From SAR202 cluster bacterium (lineage in GTDB: Bacteria > Chloroflexota > Dehalococcoidia > Lucifugimonadales > UBA826): 64,000 bases of DNA. How positions within the stretch are numbered: the stretch's first letter is position 1; each line of letters starts with the position of its first letter. The notes under the pieces were generated by a model. That model was not told the DNA's origin. It saw only the letters and a program-made list of their open reading frames with translations, and ran no database searches. The position numbers and the translations under genes are program-made. This document shows positions 8,666 to 17,576 of this stretch, piece by piece. Where the stretch lies: positions 1 through 64,000 of the forward strand of contig VFFS01000055.1 in assembly GCA_009392815.1 (NCBI GenBank), given 5' to 3'.

Positions 8666-9124
8666 CTATAGGCTCAGGGTTATCTCATTTTGAAAAGAGC
8701 CCAAATCTTTCTTTATTTTCGTTTTTTCTACAAGTTGATCAATCGTAACGGAATCAAGTATCCCAAAAACCGCATCCTCCACACTCCTCCATACTTCTCT
8801 TTGAGCACAATCAGGACAATGGACGCAGAAACCAGTGTTATCTAGGCATTCCACAAGGTTTTCAGAACTATCGAGACAATCGACAACTGCACTGAGGCGA
8901 ATTTGATCGGCAGGCATAGCCAAAGAGTGTCCACCTCCTGGACCTCTTGTACTGCTGACCAGCCCCGATTTCTTCATCGTATGAAGCACTTGAGCCAAAT
9001 AAGGTTGTGGTATAACCGCCCGCCTAGAAGTATCGGCAGCACGTACAAATTGACCATCTTCTCCATACATCGCTATATCAATGAGAGCTCGAACGCCGTA
9101 ATCTACTTTGATGGGTACGTGCAT
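8666..9124 (-). CDS. Rrf2-family transcriptional regulator
   Basis: 152-residue Rrf2/IscR/SufR-type regulator: N-terminal winged helix (residues 1-70, including YLAQVLHTMKKSGLV and STRGPGGGH) followed by a cysteine-rich segment with Cys83, 93, 100, 103 and 106 that can hold an Fe-S cluster. It lies within the suf operon, so it most likely senses Fe-S status and controls this operon. An excellent ribosome site (AAAGGAGG) lies eight bases before the ATG. The cysteine spacing is unlike IscR (three Cys), so the cluster type is open. Confidence 0.9.
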   Translation of the reverse strand: MHVPIKVDYGVRALIDIAMYGEDGQFVRAADTSRRAVIPQPYLAQVLHTMKKSGLVSSTRGPGGGHSLAMPADQIRLSAVVDCLDSSENLVECLDNTGFCVHCPDCAQREVWRSVEDAVFGILDSVTIDQLVEKTKIKKDLGSFQNEITLSL

Positions 9125-9172
9125 TGAATACCTCCTTTCATAGCGCTGTCAATGGCTGATTTTAAACAATAG

Positions 9173-9625
9173 TTACTCAGTACTGACATCACTCCCACTA
9201 CCTTGAAGAGCTGCTTGTAGGGTGTGCCAGGACAAAGTCGCACATTTTATTCTCGTGGGATATTGAGATACTCCTTTGAGTATTTCCAAATCTCCTAGTA
9301 TCTCGGAGTCTTCCACTTGATCACTAGTTGTCGTAAGCATTCTCCTGAACGCTTGAAAAACTATGAGTGCTTCCTCAACAGATTTGCCCTTTACTCCCTC
9401 AGTCATCATAGAAGCAGAGGATTTCGAAATAGCACATCCAACACCTTCAAAAGAAACATCCTCAACAATCTCATCTGAAACCTTCAAAAATACGGTTACC
9501 TGATCACCACAAAGTGGATTAAAGCCTTCCGAACTTGAAGTCGAATCGGCAATGGAACCAAAGTTTCTCGGCCTGCGGTTATGATCCATCACGATTTCTT
9601 GATAAAGATCTTGAGCGTCAAACAC
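9173..9625 (-). CDS. sufU: SufU iron-sulfur assembly / sulfurtransferase protein
   Basis: 150 residues, a canonical SufU. It has the MDHNRRPRNFG N-terminal motif, Cys39-x-Asp41 (NPLCGD), Cys64 (GVGCAIS) and Cys128 (TRIKCATLSW). It accepts sulfur from SufS and passes it to SufBCD, with zinc bound at the active site in characterised homologues. It starts two bases after sufD ends and precedes rrf2, all on the same strand. Confidence 0.95.
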   Translation of the reverse strand: MFDAQDLYQEIVMDHNRRPRNFGSIADSTSSSEGFNPLCGDQVTVFLKVSDEIVEDVSFEGVGCAISKSSASMMTEGVKGKSVEEALIVFQAFRRMLTTTSDQVEDSEILGDLEILKGVSQYPTRIKCATLSWHTLQAALQGSGSDVSTE

Positions 9626-9627
9626 TG

Positions 9628-10935
9628 TTAAAACTCAAACCTGTAGCTTGGCAGTGATGTCAGAAAAGCTTCTTCTAAGTAATCTCGTAATTCGGACACT
9701 TCAACCTTGTCAATAACCTCTCCGGCAAAGCCATAGATCAGGAGCTTACTAGCAGTCTCTAAGTCAATCCCCCTGCTTCTCATATAAAAGAGAGTGTCAG
9801 CGTCTACGTTACCAGCTGTTGCTCCATGCGCGCATTTAACATCATCAGCATAAATAAACAATGCAGGTTTACTATCGACTTCTGCATCAGGGGACAAAAT
9901 CAAATTTTTGTCTGACTGTACCGAATCCGTTTTTTGAGCAATTTTTCTAACAAGGACAGTCCCACCAAAAACGGCCCTAGATTTGCCATCCAAAATACCC
10001 TTATAGAATAAATTGCTTGTACCATGTGGCTGTGCATGGTCAATGTTAATAAAATTGTCCATATGCTGATCGCCGCTGGTGAAATATAATCCCTGAAGAT
10101 CGCAGGAAGCGTACTCCCCATCAATCAAAACATTAAGATCATAGCGACCTATATTCGCTCCCTTGAAAAAAGAACGGGAGTTAAAAACGCTATTGTCGGA
10201 CAAATTTACCCTGCCATAACCAACGTCAAACGTGTGCTCTGACTCCGACAGTAGCCTGTAATGATTGACTTCGGCATCTTCTCCTACAAATATCTCAGAT
10301 ACAGAGTTTGTTAGGCTATAATCTCCGCCTCCTCCGACGTAGTTTTCTATGACAGATACTGAACTCCCTCGGTCAGCTTTTACAAAAATACGAGGATGTG
10401 ACACCACCCCTGGAGTCCCATCTGAATAAAATACCAGGTTTATAGGTGATTTAACCTTTTTCCCTTCCTCAACTCTCAGTACTATTCCGTCCTGAAGAAA
10501 AGAGGTGTTTAAAGCAGCAAACCCATCGTCACTTATATCAATAAGAGAGCCCAGCTCATCAACTGGAGTATCTTTTTGATCTAATTCTGCCAGAGTAGAC
10601 ATGTCCAACTCATCTGACGAATCAGATAAGTCTTTCCTGAAATGACCGTTAACAAAAACAACATTAGTCCAATCGGCACTCCAAGGAGATACGGACTTAA
10701 TTACGTTAATAGGAGTATTACTGGAACCTGCCAGTTTAAAAGGAAGTCTAGCAATAGGAGCTACGTTAGTGTACTTCCATTTCTCATTTCCTTTCCTGGC
10801 AATCGGAAGGCCAATATCTGTAAACGTCTCCATCGCACGACCACGGATTTCTGTAATCCAATTGTCCTTATTGGAGCCTTGCAGTTTCTGGAAGTCGGAT
10901 GAGTAATGATCCAGTTCAGCAACGTTACGAACCAT
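9628..10935 (-). CDS. sufD: Fe-S cluster assembly protein SufD
   Basis: 435-residue SufD. The right-handed beta-helix core occupies roughly residues 130-370, with the SufB/D C-terminal signature (KCAHGATAGNVD, then LFYMRSRGID). The N-terminus has the helical KWKYTNVAPIARLPF segment common to SufD. It pairs with SufB on the SufC ATPase dimer to form the scaffold complex. It lies six bases after sufC. Starts with ATG. Confidence 0.95.
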   Translation of the reverse strand: MVRNVAELDHYSSDFQKLQGSNKDNWITEIRGRAMETFTDIGLPIARKGNEKWKYTNVAPIARLPFKLAGSSNTPINVIKSVSPWSADWTNVVFVNGHFRKDLSDSSDELDMSTLAELDQKDTPVDELGSLIDISDDGFAALNTSFLQDGIVLRVEEGKKVKSPINLVFYSDGTPGVVSHPRIFVKADRGSSVSVIENYVGGGGDYSLTNSVSEIFVGEDAEVNHYRLLSESEHTFDVGYGRVNLSDNSVFNSRSFFKGANIGRYDLNVLIDGEYASCDLQGLYFTSGDQHMDNFINIDHAQPHGTSNLFYKGILDGKSRAVFGGTVLVRKIAQKTDSVQSDKNLILSPDAEVDSKPALFIYADDVKCAHGATAGNVDADTLFYMRSRGIDLETASKLLIYGFAGEVIDKVEVSELRDYLEEAFLTSLPSYRFEF

Positions 10936-10941
10936 TAAAAA

Positions 10942-11715
10942 CTAAACCTTTGTCCCTGAAGATTCTCTAATCCATTCATACCCTTTTTGCTCAAGTTCTA
11001 GCGCAAGCTCTGCATCTCCAGATTTAACTATCCTCCCATCAACCAAAACATGAACAAAGTCCGGAGATATATAATCTAGAATCCGCTGGTAATGTGTAAC
11101 AAGTAGAACAGACTTTTGTGGGCCTCTAAAGTTATTAACTCCTTCTGACACAATCCTCAAAGCATCTATATCAAGACCTGAATCTGTTTCATCCAGCAAA
11201 GCTAATTTAGGGTCTAATAAAGCCAATTGGAGAATCTCGTTCCTTTTCTTTTCACCACCAGAAAAGCCTTCGTTTACTGATCTCTTGACAAGGTCTGGAT
11301 CCATCTCTACCAGCTGCCGCTTTTCCTCCAAGAGTTTATCGAAATCCCGAACACCCATCTCCTCTTCACCATTTTCTTTTCGTATAGCATCTACAGCTGA
11401 CTTCAGAAACTGCCACGTACGTACACCTGGAAGTTCCACTGGATATTGAAAAGCTAGAAATATTCCTGACCTTGCCCTAATTTCAGGCTCGGTTGAAAGG
11501 ATATTAACTCCTTCATAGATTATCTCCCCATCCGTTACCGTATATCCAGGCCTACCCGCAATAACATTAGCTAAAGTGCTCTTACCTGAGCCATTAGGGC
11601 CCATAATTGCATGTACCTCACCCACACCAATTTCTAGGTCAATCCCGTTGAGAATTTCAGTATCTTCAACGGAGGCGTGCAAATTTTTTATTTCAAGAAG
11701 ATTATTTTTGCTCAT
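10942..11715 (-). CDS. sufC: Fe-S cluster assembly ATPase SufC
   Basis: 257-residue ABC-type ATPase. Walker A is GPNGSGKSTL, the signature is NEGFSGGEKKRNEI and Walker B ends LALLDETDSGLD. This DETDSGLD variant is characteristic of SufC. It drives conformational change in SufBC2D during cluster assembly. Its ATG directly abuts the sufB stop codon, indicating tight coupling. Confidence 0.97.
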   Translation of the reverse strand: MSKNNLLEIKNLHASVEDTEILNGIDLEIGVGEVHAIMGPNGSGKSTLANVIAGRPGYTVTDGEIIYEGVNILSTEPEIRARSGIFLAFQYPVELPGVRTWQFLKSAVDAIRKENGEEEMGVRDFDKLLEEKRQLVEMDPDLVKRSVNEGFSGGEKKRNEILQLALLDPKLALLDETDSGLDIDALRIVSEGVNNFRGPQKSVLLVTHYQRILDYISPDFVHVLVDGRIVKSGDAELALELEQKGYEWIRESSGTKV

Positions 11716-13179
11716 CTATCCAACTGTACCTTCCAAACTAACCCGAAGTAACTGTGATGCTTCCATGGCAAATTCAAATGGCAGTTCCTTAAATATGCCG
11801 CGGCAAAACCCATTAATAATCATGTAATTTGCTTCTTCCAAGTCAATACCTCTTTGTTGCAAATAAAACAACTGATCATCATTGACTTTAGAGGTGGTTG
11901 CCTCATGACCCATTTGAGCGGAAGGATTACGAACTTCTATATACGGAACGGTATGGGCTCCACATTCATCTCCAATTAACAGGGAATCACATTGAGTGAA
12001 ATTTCTAGCATTGTCTGCATTAGGCAGAATTGACACTTGACCTCTATAAGTATTCTCAGCCTTGCCAGCCGAGATACCCTTGGCAATAATCGTGCTTCGG
12101 GTATTTTTTCCGATATGAATCATCTTCGTACCCGTGTCAGCCTGTTGGTGATTATTAACAAGCGCAACGGAATAAAACTCTCCAACAGAGTTGTCCCCCT
12201 GAAGAATCACACTAGGATACTTCCAAGTAATGGCTGAACCAGTTTCTACTTGAGTCCAAGATATCTTGGAATTTTCTCCTCTGGCAGCACCACGCTTCGT
12301 CACAAAGTTAAATACCCCACCATTACCGTCCTTATCGCCAGGATACCAATTCTGTAACGTGGAATATTTAATTTCCGCATCTTTAAGAGCTACTAACTCA
12401 ACCACCGCAGCATGAAGTTGGTGAGTCTTCCTCATCGGAGCCGTACAACCTTCTAAGTAGCTTACGTAACTACCCTCATCGGCAATTATCAAAGTACGTT
12501 CAAATTGACCGCTATCGACCTCATTGATCCTGAAATAAGTCATCAATTCTATGGGGCAACGTACCCCCGGGGGAACGTAACAAAAGGAACCATCACTGAA
12601 CACAGCAGAGTTCAAGGTGGCATAGAAATTGTCACTGTAGGGTACTACCGAGCCAAGATATTTCTGCACCAACTCAGGATATTTTTGAACTGCCTCACTA
12701 ATGGGGCAGAAAATGACTCCAGCCTCCTCCAGCATATCTTGATAAGTAGTGGCAACTGAAACACTGTCAAGAACAGCATCAACAGCGACCCCTGTGAGTT
12801 TTTTCTGCTCCTCCAATGGAATGCCTAATTTGTCAAAAGCCTCTATAAGCTCTGGATCAACCTCATCCAGACTTTCAGGAGCATCATCTTTCGACTTAGG
12901 AGCTGAATAATAGATAATGTCTTGGAAATCTATTTCTTCAAATTTAACCTTGGCCCATTTGGGTGATGCATCCTCTCCCTGCTTCTTCCAATGGGAAAAG
13001 GCTTTAAGTCTCCACTCAAGCATCCAATCAGGTTCATTTTTTTTTGCAGAAATAAACCGAACTATATCTTCATTAAGTCCTCTAGGGGCATTGTCGGATT
13101 CAATGTCGAACTCAAAACCCCACTTATATTGTTTTTCCTCGACGCCTGTCTGGCGGGAAATGACCTTTTGTTCGGTCAT
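11716..13179 (-). CDS. sufB: Fe-S cluster assembly scaffold SufB
   Basis: 487-residue SufB, first gene of the suf operon. It has the SufB-specific [19 protein letters not shown] segment, the [15 protein letters not shown] strand region and the C-terminal [18 protein letters not shown] motif. It accepts persulfide sulfur and builds the Fe-S cluster with SufC and SufD. An AAGGAGAA ribosome site lies about nine bases before the ATG. The upstream 200 bases hold the presumed operon promoter; I see no confident -35/-10 pair or IscR-like site. Confidence 0.97.
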   Translation of the reverse strand: MTEQKVISRQTGVEEKQYKWGFEFDIESDNAPRGLNEDIVRFISAKKNEPDWMLEWRLKAFSHWKKQGEDASPKWAKVKFEEIDFQDIIYYSAPKSKDDAPESLDEVDPELIEAFDKLGIPLEEQKKLTGVAVDAVLDSVSVATTYQDMLEEAGVIFCPISEAVQKYPELVQKYLGSVVPYSDNFYATLNSAVFSDGSFCYVPPGVRCPIELMTYFRINEVDSGQFERTLIIADEGSYVSYLEGCTAPMRKTHQLHAAVVELVALKDAEIKYSTLQNWYPGDKDGNGGVFNFVTKRGAARGENSKISWTQVETGSAITWKYPSVILQGDNSVGEFYSVALVNNHQQADTGTKMIHIGKNTRSTIIAKGISAGKAENTYRGQVSILPNADNARNFTQCDSLLIGDECGAHTVPYIEVRNPSAQMGHEATTSKVNDDQLFYLQQRGIDLEEANYMIINGFCRGIFKELPFEFAMEASQLLRVSLEGTVG

Positions 13180-13384
13180 AGGGCGTTATTCTCCTTCTTC
13201 TATCAAAATATCCAACAATTCGAGCAATCAATCGATTTGAAACAACAGTCTGGACTGCTATAACCGCAATATTAAAACGCCATACACAAATCGATAAGGT
13301 TCAATAGTTCTTGAGTTAATCGGTCAACAATAACAGGTAAAATATATCATCCTAGCGTAGATAAGGTCAAAAATATGAGCCTAA

Positions 13385-13401
13385 TTTAGGTCTGACCTAA
13401 A
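13385..13401. terminator. 17-bp perfect palindrome spanning the yjbQ stop codon
   Basis: Eight bases (TTTAGGTC) are mirrored exactly around a single central base. The yjbQ stop codon (13386-13388) lies inside the repeat. In RNA it would fold as a six-pair stem with a five-base loop. No U-tract follows, so it is not a classical terminator; it may mark or protect the 3' end. Confidence 0.45.
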
Positions 13402-13868
13402 ACCTGAACAACAACTTCTCGATAACCTATTTGTTGAGCTTTCTCTCCGTCGAGTTCCACCATGAATACCCTTTGCCACTCACCAAGCGCCATTTTACCG
13501 TCAATAACTGGTACAGATTCACTAGAACCGAGTGTCAGGTGTTGGCAGTGGGAGTGTCCGTTGGGACATTCATTATCGTGCATGTGCACAGTCCGAACAT
13601 CGAAGTCATTATGACTATATTTGGCATCAGAAGAAGCTATGCTATCCAACAGATTTCTAAAATCATCTAAAAGAAGTGGTTCATCTTCCTGTATTACTAT
13701 GGCCGCCGTCGTATGCTTTGAAAAAACAACAACAATTCCATTTAGAACGCCTGAAGACTCTATAAACTCCTCAACTTCATCCGTTATGTCAATAAATTCG
13801 GGTGAAGTCTCCGATCTCACTTTTAATGTAATCGTAGAAGTCCTCATGACTGCGTCAAAAACGTTCAT
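13386..13868 (-). CDS. YjbQ/UPF0047 family protein (secondary thiamine-phosphate synthase-like)
   Basis: 160-residue YjbQ-family protein. The conserved segments are SKHTTAAIVIQEDEP near residue 50 and GHSHCQHLTLGSS near residue 105, followed by LGEWQRVFMVELDG. Some homologues show weak thiamine-phosphate synthase activity; the physiological role is unsettled. ATG start at 13868, with an alternative ATG seven codons later. It is a single gene with its own flanking palindromes. Confidence 0.9.
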   Translation of the reverse strand: MNVFDAVMRTSTITLKVRSETSPEFIDITDEVEEFIESSGVLNGIVVVFSKHTTAAIVIQEDEPLLLDDFRNLLDSIASSDAKYSHNDFDVRTVHMHDNECPNGHSHCQHLTLGSSESVPVIDGKMALGEWQRVFMVELDGEKAQQIGYREVVVQVLGQT

Positions 13869-13942
13869 AACCTATCTCTAATTATGTCCCTATATAAATT
13901 AATGCAAGAAGAATAATCTTCGCTTCGGATTATCACTATTTT

Positions 13943-13961
13943 AGCTGTCAAATTGACAGCT
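13943..13961. promoter_or_regulatory. 19-bp perfect palindrome upstream of yjbQ
   Basis: AGCTGTCAA is mirrored exactly around one central A. It lies in the gap between the phosphorylase-like gene and yjbQ, about 75 bases before the yjbQ start and in the position of a promoter or operator. No T-run follows on either strand, so an operator is more likely than a terminator. Confidence 0.4.
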
Positions 13962-14038
13962 TAGTACCATTCTAACCCTTTTTGGGCAACGGTTCACACT
14001 TTTTTATCACATAGTCTTTTTCTACATCAAAACGAACA

Positions 14039-14791
14039 TTATTCATGAAGCGAGAGCGCATTTATCCTGGTTAAGACCTGATCCATCCTAGTGGATGCGG
14101 TTCTCACTCCGAGACGAAATTTGATGTAATCAAATATACCTACTGGAGTTATAACCCTTTTCGATTTAGCACTTCGGGTACTAGAGCCTGCTCGATATCT
14201 GGACAGCGAAAAATTACTGGACTCTTGTGACGTTATCCCTCTGATTATTGCGAACGGTATAGACATTTCTGAACAAGCTAATGCGATATAAGAAGCGTCC
14301 TGATCCATTGCGTCGACCCCTAATCTTCTACCCAACCATGCTCTCATATTGGAGTTTGTTGCTATATGTGGTGCAGTTACCATAGATCCTGTAAACAATT
14401 TTCTTTCGCTCTCATCAATGTGCCTGAAAAGCATTTCCATAGGCTCCAATTTGGCAATCTTAAGTTCACCCACCGAACTAGGAGACCACAAAGCCATATC
14501 TCCCTCAAGCTTCCTAAGACGTTCACACAACATGACACTCCCTATTCTGACTGTCTTAACTAAAGCGGCTGCCGTGCCTACAGAGGCAATAAATGTGACT
14601 TCCGACATACCCCCTAGCATCCTGGCACCGCCATATGCCCTCTGTCCGGCAGCACCTGTCATAACGACAAGTTCAGTCAACTCAGTGGATTTGTAAGTTA
14701 TATATCTATCTTTAGAACTTGAAACACTGAAGTGATGTTTTTTTAGAAATCTTCGCACCATTTTTGTGTCTGAAGTTAATATCCCTTTCAT
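14039..14791 (-). CDS. nucleoside phosphorylase-superfamily protein (HpnG-like?)
   Basis: 250 residues with the PNP/UDP-phosphorylase fold signatures: an N-terminal Gly-rich turn (VVMTGAAGQRAYGG), a central FIASVGTAAALV strand-turn, and a late DAMDQDASYIALACSEMSIPFAIIRGITS block equivalent to the VDMESAAVA region of MTA/SAH nucleosidases. The catalytic Glu of that block appears as Asp or Gln, so the activity is uncertain. It lies 30 bases after a polyprenyl diphosphate synthase gene on the same strand. That recalls hopanoid-associated phosphorylase HpnG, which cleaves adenosylhopane, but HpnG identity is only an inference. Confidence 0.65.
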   Translation of the reverse strand: MKGILTSDTKMVRRFLKKHHFSVSSSKDRYITYKSTELTELVVMTGAAGQRAYGGARMLGGMSEVTFIASVGTAAALVKTVRIGSVMLCERLRKLEGDMALWSPSSVGELKIAKLEPMEMLFRHIDESERKLFTGSMVTAPHIATNSNMRAWLGRRLGVDAMDQDASYIALACSEMSIPFAIIRGITSQESSNFSLSRYRAGSSTRSAKSKRVITPVGIFDYIKFRLGVRTASTRMDQVLTRINALSLHE

Positions 14792-14821
14792 ATCCGTGTT
14801 CCACTTTACTGAATGGGGGAC

Positions 14822-15871
14822 CTAGTACTGCCTTACCGCTAAAAATCGAGCGAGTACTCCAAAATCTAATTGGTGGCTATCAGATAGCCTTGTCTGGGAA
14901 AATAGTTTCAATGCCTTCCCCTCATACTCATATGCTAGTTTCTGGGCGTAATCTCTAGTGCCGGCCTGCTCCATAATCTCCAAAACTGCCGCAACCTCTT
15001 GCTCTCCTGGATGTTCTAGGGAATAAATCTCCCGCAACAATTCTTTACCTTTTTTATCGGCTTTATCCATAGCGTGAACGATGGGAAGAGAATTCTTTTT
15101 CCTCAAAATATCTATCCCTACTGGTTTGCCAGTTGACTTTTCCTCACCCCATATGCCGAGAATGTCATCCCTTATCTGGAAAACAAACCCCAAGGAAGTT
15201 CCTGTCTTTCGAAAAGTTTCTAGTGTCGCCAAATTTTCAGTACCCATTGCAGCACCTAATTGAAGAGAACAGCGAATTAATGCACCAGTCTTTCTCGATA
15301 TCATAGCCATGTACTGATCCAAAGTTATATCGATTCTCCCCTCAAAAGATATGTCCATATATTGACCTTCAATCATCTCGAGACAGGCTTCCGTCAAAAG
15401 TTCTACTCCTTTCACTACCCGTTCTGCATCCTTACCTTCATCAATTTTCATCATCTCCATAGAACGATCCGCAACTATTCTCAAAACGTTTCCAGCCACT
15501 AGGGCTTTATTTATTCCCCACAATGTCCAGAGAGTTGGTCTGTGATGTCTGGTCTCATCAAAATCTTCAATTTCATCATGAATCAACGAAAAATTGTGTA
15601 TCAGCTCTAGGGATGCAGCAGCCGGTAAGGCATGCCTAATTTGCCCTCCCACCGCTTCGCAGGCAAACAAGCACAGGGATGGTCGTAGTGACTTCCCCAT
15701 CGCCCCGTCAACAGGATTCCCATCTTTATCAGACCATCCCATGCAGTACCTAAGCATGTCATAAACAGGTAAAAAATCCTGACTTAATCTCTTCTTAAGG
15801 GTAGTTACAATGATGTCTCGGTATCTAACTAGCATCTCAGGGGCAGGTATAGATTTTTCTTTATGTTGCAA
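14822..15871 (-). CDS. polyprenyl (geranylgeranyl/farnesyl-type) diphosphate synthase
   Basis: 349-residue all-trans prenyl diphosphate synthase. The first Asp-rich motif is HDEIEDFDETRHHRPT, so the usual DDxxD is DExxD-like. The second is complete (IRDDILGIWG), and the KxxG/K motif (STGKPVGIDILRKKNS) is present. It condenses IPP with allylic diphosphates to give C15-C20+ chains for quinones, carotenoids or hopanoids; product length cannot be read safely. Start is TTG at 15871 with no clear ribosome site; an ATG 12 codons later is possible. Confidence 0.9.
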   Translation of the reverse strand: MQHKEKSIPAPEMLVRYRDIIVTTLKKRLSQDFLPVYDMLRYCMGWSDKDGNPVDGAMGKSLRPSLCLFACEAVGGQIRHALPAAASLELIHNFSLIHDEIEDFDETRHHRPTLWTLWGINKALVAGNVLRIVADRSMEMMKIDEGKDAERVVKGVELLTEACLEMIEGQYMDISFEGRIDITLDQYMAMISRKTGALIRCSLQLGAAMGTENLATLETFRKTGTSLGFVFQIRDDILGIWGEEKSTGKPVGIDILRKKNSLPIVHAMDKADKKGKELLREIYSLEHPGEQEVAAVLEIMEQAGTRDYAQKLAYEYEGKALKLFSQTRLSDSHQLDFGVLARFLAVRQY

Positions 15872-15989
15872 TGTTCGAGAAGACCCACACGGTATAATTA
15901 TTATGGACTGGTATACCTGATTTTCTAAAGGATACTAGATAGGACCTAACTAGTCACAACATCTAACTTAACTAGTGGAGCATTTTTAC

Positions 15990-16019
15990 TTGCTAGCCGA
16001 TCGGACCCTGTGCTATATT
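15990..16019 (+). promoter_or_regulatory. putative promoter of the nuo operon
   Basis: TTGCTA (15990-15995) and TATATT (16014-16019) are separated by 18 bases, 83 bases upstream of nuoA. The match to sigma-70 boxes is fair, not perfect. Confidence 0.4.
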
Positions 16020-16101
16020 TTCGACTCATAACTGCCCATCGTTTGGGGATTGGGTAAGGAACATTTTAGCCTCCAACTATATGCAATAAACTGCAGGGAA
16101 T

Positions 16102-16497
16102 ATGCTCGACGAATACTTCAGACAGTACGGCGTAATCGCGATATTTGCAGCGTTAGCAGTTGCTGTACCAGCAGGGATGCTAATAATATCGTGGCTTTTA
16201 TCAGTATTGAAGATAAGGCCTAACAACCCATCCACAGTAAAAAACAGTATCTATGAGTGCGGTTTTGAAACAATCACCGAAAGATGGAGTAATTTCAATT
16301 TTCGGTACTATAGCATCGCTCTTCTTTTCGTAATTTTTGATGTTGAGGTCGTATTTTTATTCCCTTGGGCTGCTAGTTTTGGGACCATGTCGGTACAATT
16401 CGGAGCATACGTTTTCATCGAAATGGCGATTTTCATCGGGATACTAATATTGGGCTGGCTTTATGCATGGAAAAAGGGGTCATTAGAGTGGAGTTGA
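16102..16497 (+). CDS. nuoA: NADH-quinone oxidoreductase subunit A
   Basis: 131-residue, three-helix membrane subunit of complex I. The conserved YECGFETI motif and the [23 protein letters not shown] helix are typical of NuoA/NDH-3. It starts with ATG and opens an 11-gene operon. Its end overlaps the start of nuoB. Confidence 0.96.
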   Translation: MLDEYFRQYGVIAIFAALAVAVPAGMLIISWLLSVLKIRPNNPSTVKNSIYECGFETITERWSNFNFRYYSIALLFVIFDVEVVFLFPWAASFGTMSVQFGAYVFIEMAIFIGILILGWLYAWKKGSLEWS

Positions 16498-17120
16498 ACA
16501 CTTCTGAAACGATAGAAGAATCCTCGGGACTTATACCGCTACACGACACGACTTGGGGGTTGGATCAGCAAGAGGGCGAATACGTTAATCATCTCAAGTC
16601 AACCCATCTGGAGGCACTCACAGAACCTATCATAGAGGTGCCAGATGATCTGCAGAGAAACATTGCCGTTACATCGGTAGATGCCATCATAGGATGGGGA
16701 AGAAAGTCGGCAGTATGGCCCCTTACATTTGGATTAGCCTGCTGCGCGTTTGAGATGATTGCCAGTGCAATGTCTAGATTTGATCTCTCACGCTTCGGCA
16801 TGGAAGTGTTTAGACCATCACCAAGACAGGCAGATTTAATGATAATTGCAGGAACGGTCACCTGGAAAATGGCTCCTGCCATCGAAAGGGTTTACGAACA
16901 GATGGCTGAACCAAGATGGGTAATTTCGATGGGAGTATGTGCCACAAGTGGTGGGCCATATTACGGGTCTTATAGCGTTGTACCAGGGGTTAACCACATC
17001 ATTCCTGTTGACGTTTATGTTCCTGGCTGTCCTCCAAGACCAGATGCACTACTCTACGGAATCATGCAGCTTCATGAAAAGATAAAAAGATATTCCGTAA
17101 AGACGCAGAATAGATCTTGA
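16488..17120 (+). CDS. nuoB: NADH-quinone oxidoreductase subunit B
   Basis: Peripheral-arm subunit carrying the terminal N2 [4Fe-4S] cluster. The ligand cysteines are visible: adjacent cysteines in [11 protein letters not shown], one in GVCATSGG and one in [15 protein letters not shown] prefer the GTG at 16488, which has AAGGGGT eight bases upstream. An ATG at 16467 would overlap nuoA by 31 bases and lacks a ribosome site, and a TTG at 16494 forms a TTGA overlap. The N-terminal 45 residues before NIAVTSVD are longer than in many NuoB proteins. Confidence 0.95.
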   Translation: MELNTSETIEESSGLIPLHDTTWGLDQQEGEYVNHLKSTHLEALTEPIIEVPDDLQRNIAVTSVDAIIGWGRKSAVWPLTFGLACCAFEMIASAMSRFDLSRFGMEVFRPSPRQADLMIIAGTVTWKMAPAIERVYEQMAEPRWVISMGVCATSGGPYYGSYSVVPGVNHIIPVDVYVPGCPPRPDALLYGIMQLHEKIKRYSVKTQNRS

Positions 17121-17572
17121 CCAAGATTATAAGTGGAAGTGAATTAGCTTCTTCTCTGGAAAAGAGTCTACCTGGCTCTGTTACTGACAGTAATGAGGTG
17201 GACGTCTGGGTATCACCCGATTCACTGTTTGAAGTATGCGAAGCACTAAAAAATCCCAAAGGGTTAGATTTCTCATACCTTACTTCAATATCCGCCGTAG
17301 ATTACATTGATAGTTTTGAGCTCGTATATCACGTGCTTTCAATGAGAAACAATTACAGTGGTGTCATAAAATGTCGATGTAGTAGTGACGGAAATGGTAG
17401 AGGTGAACCTACTGTTCCATCAGTCACCGGAATCTGGAAAGGCGCGGATCTTCAAGAAAGAGAGATATGGGACCTCATGGGAATAAAATTCGACGGGCAT
17501 CCTAATCTTAAAAGAATCCTCCTTTGGGAAGGTTTCGATGGGCATCCCCTGAGAAAAGACTACCTAGGATAA
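17117..17572 (+). CDS. nuoC: NADH-quinone oxidoreductase subunit C
   Basis: 151-residue NuoC with the 30-kDa subunit signature [16 protein letters not shown] and the closing GHPLRKDY motif. It forms part of the peripheral arm next to NuoD. The TTG start overlaps the nuoB stop as TTGA, which suggests translational coupling. It is not fused to NuoD. Confidence 0.95.
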   Translation: MTKIISGSELASSLEKSLPGSVTDSNEVDVWVSPDSLFEVCEALKNPKGLDFSYLTSISAVDYIDSFELVYHVLSMRNNYSGVIKCRCSSDGNGRGEPTVPSVTGIWKGADLQEREIWDLMGIKFDGHPNLKRILLWEGFDGHPLRKDYLG

Positions 17573-17576
17573 CCAA

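Noticed and set aside
16467-16497. 31-base overlap of nuoA and nuoB using the ATG at 16467
   Set aside because: The GTG at 16488 has a good AAGGGGT ribosome site; the upstream ATG does not.
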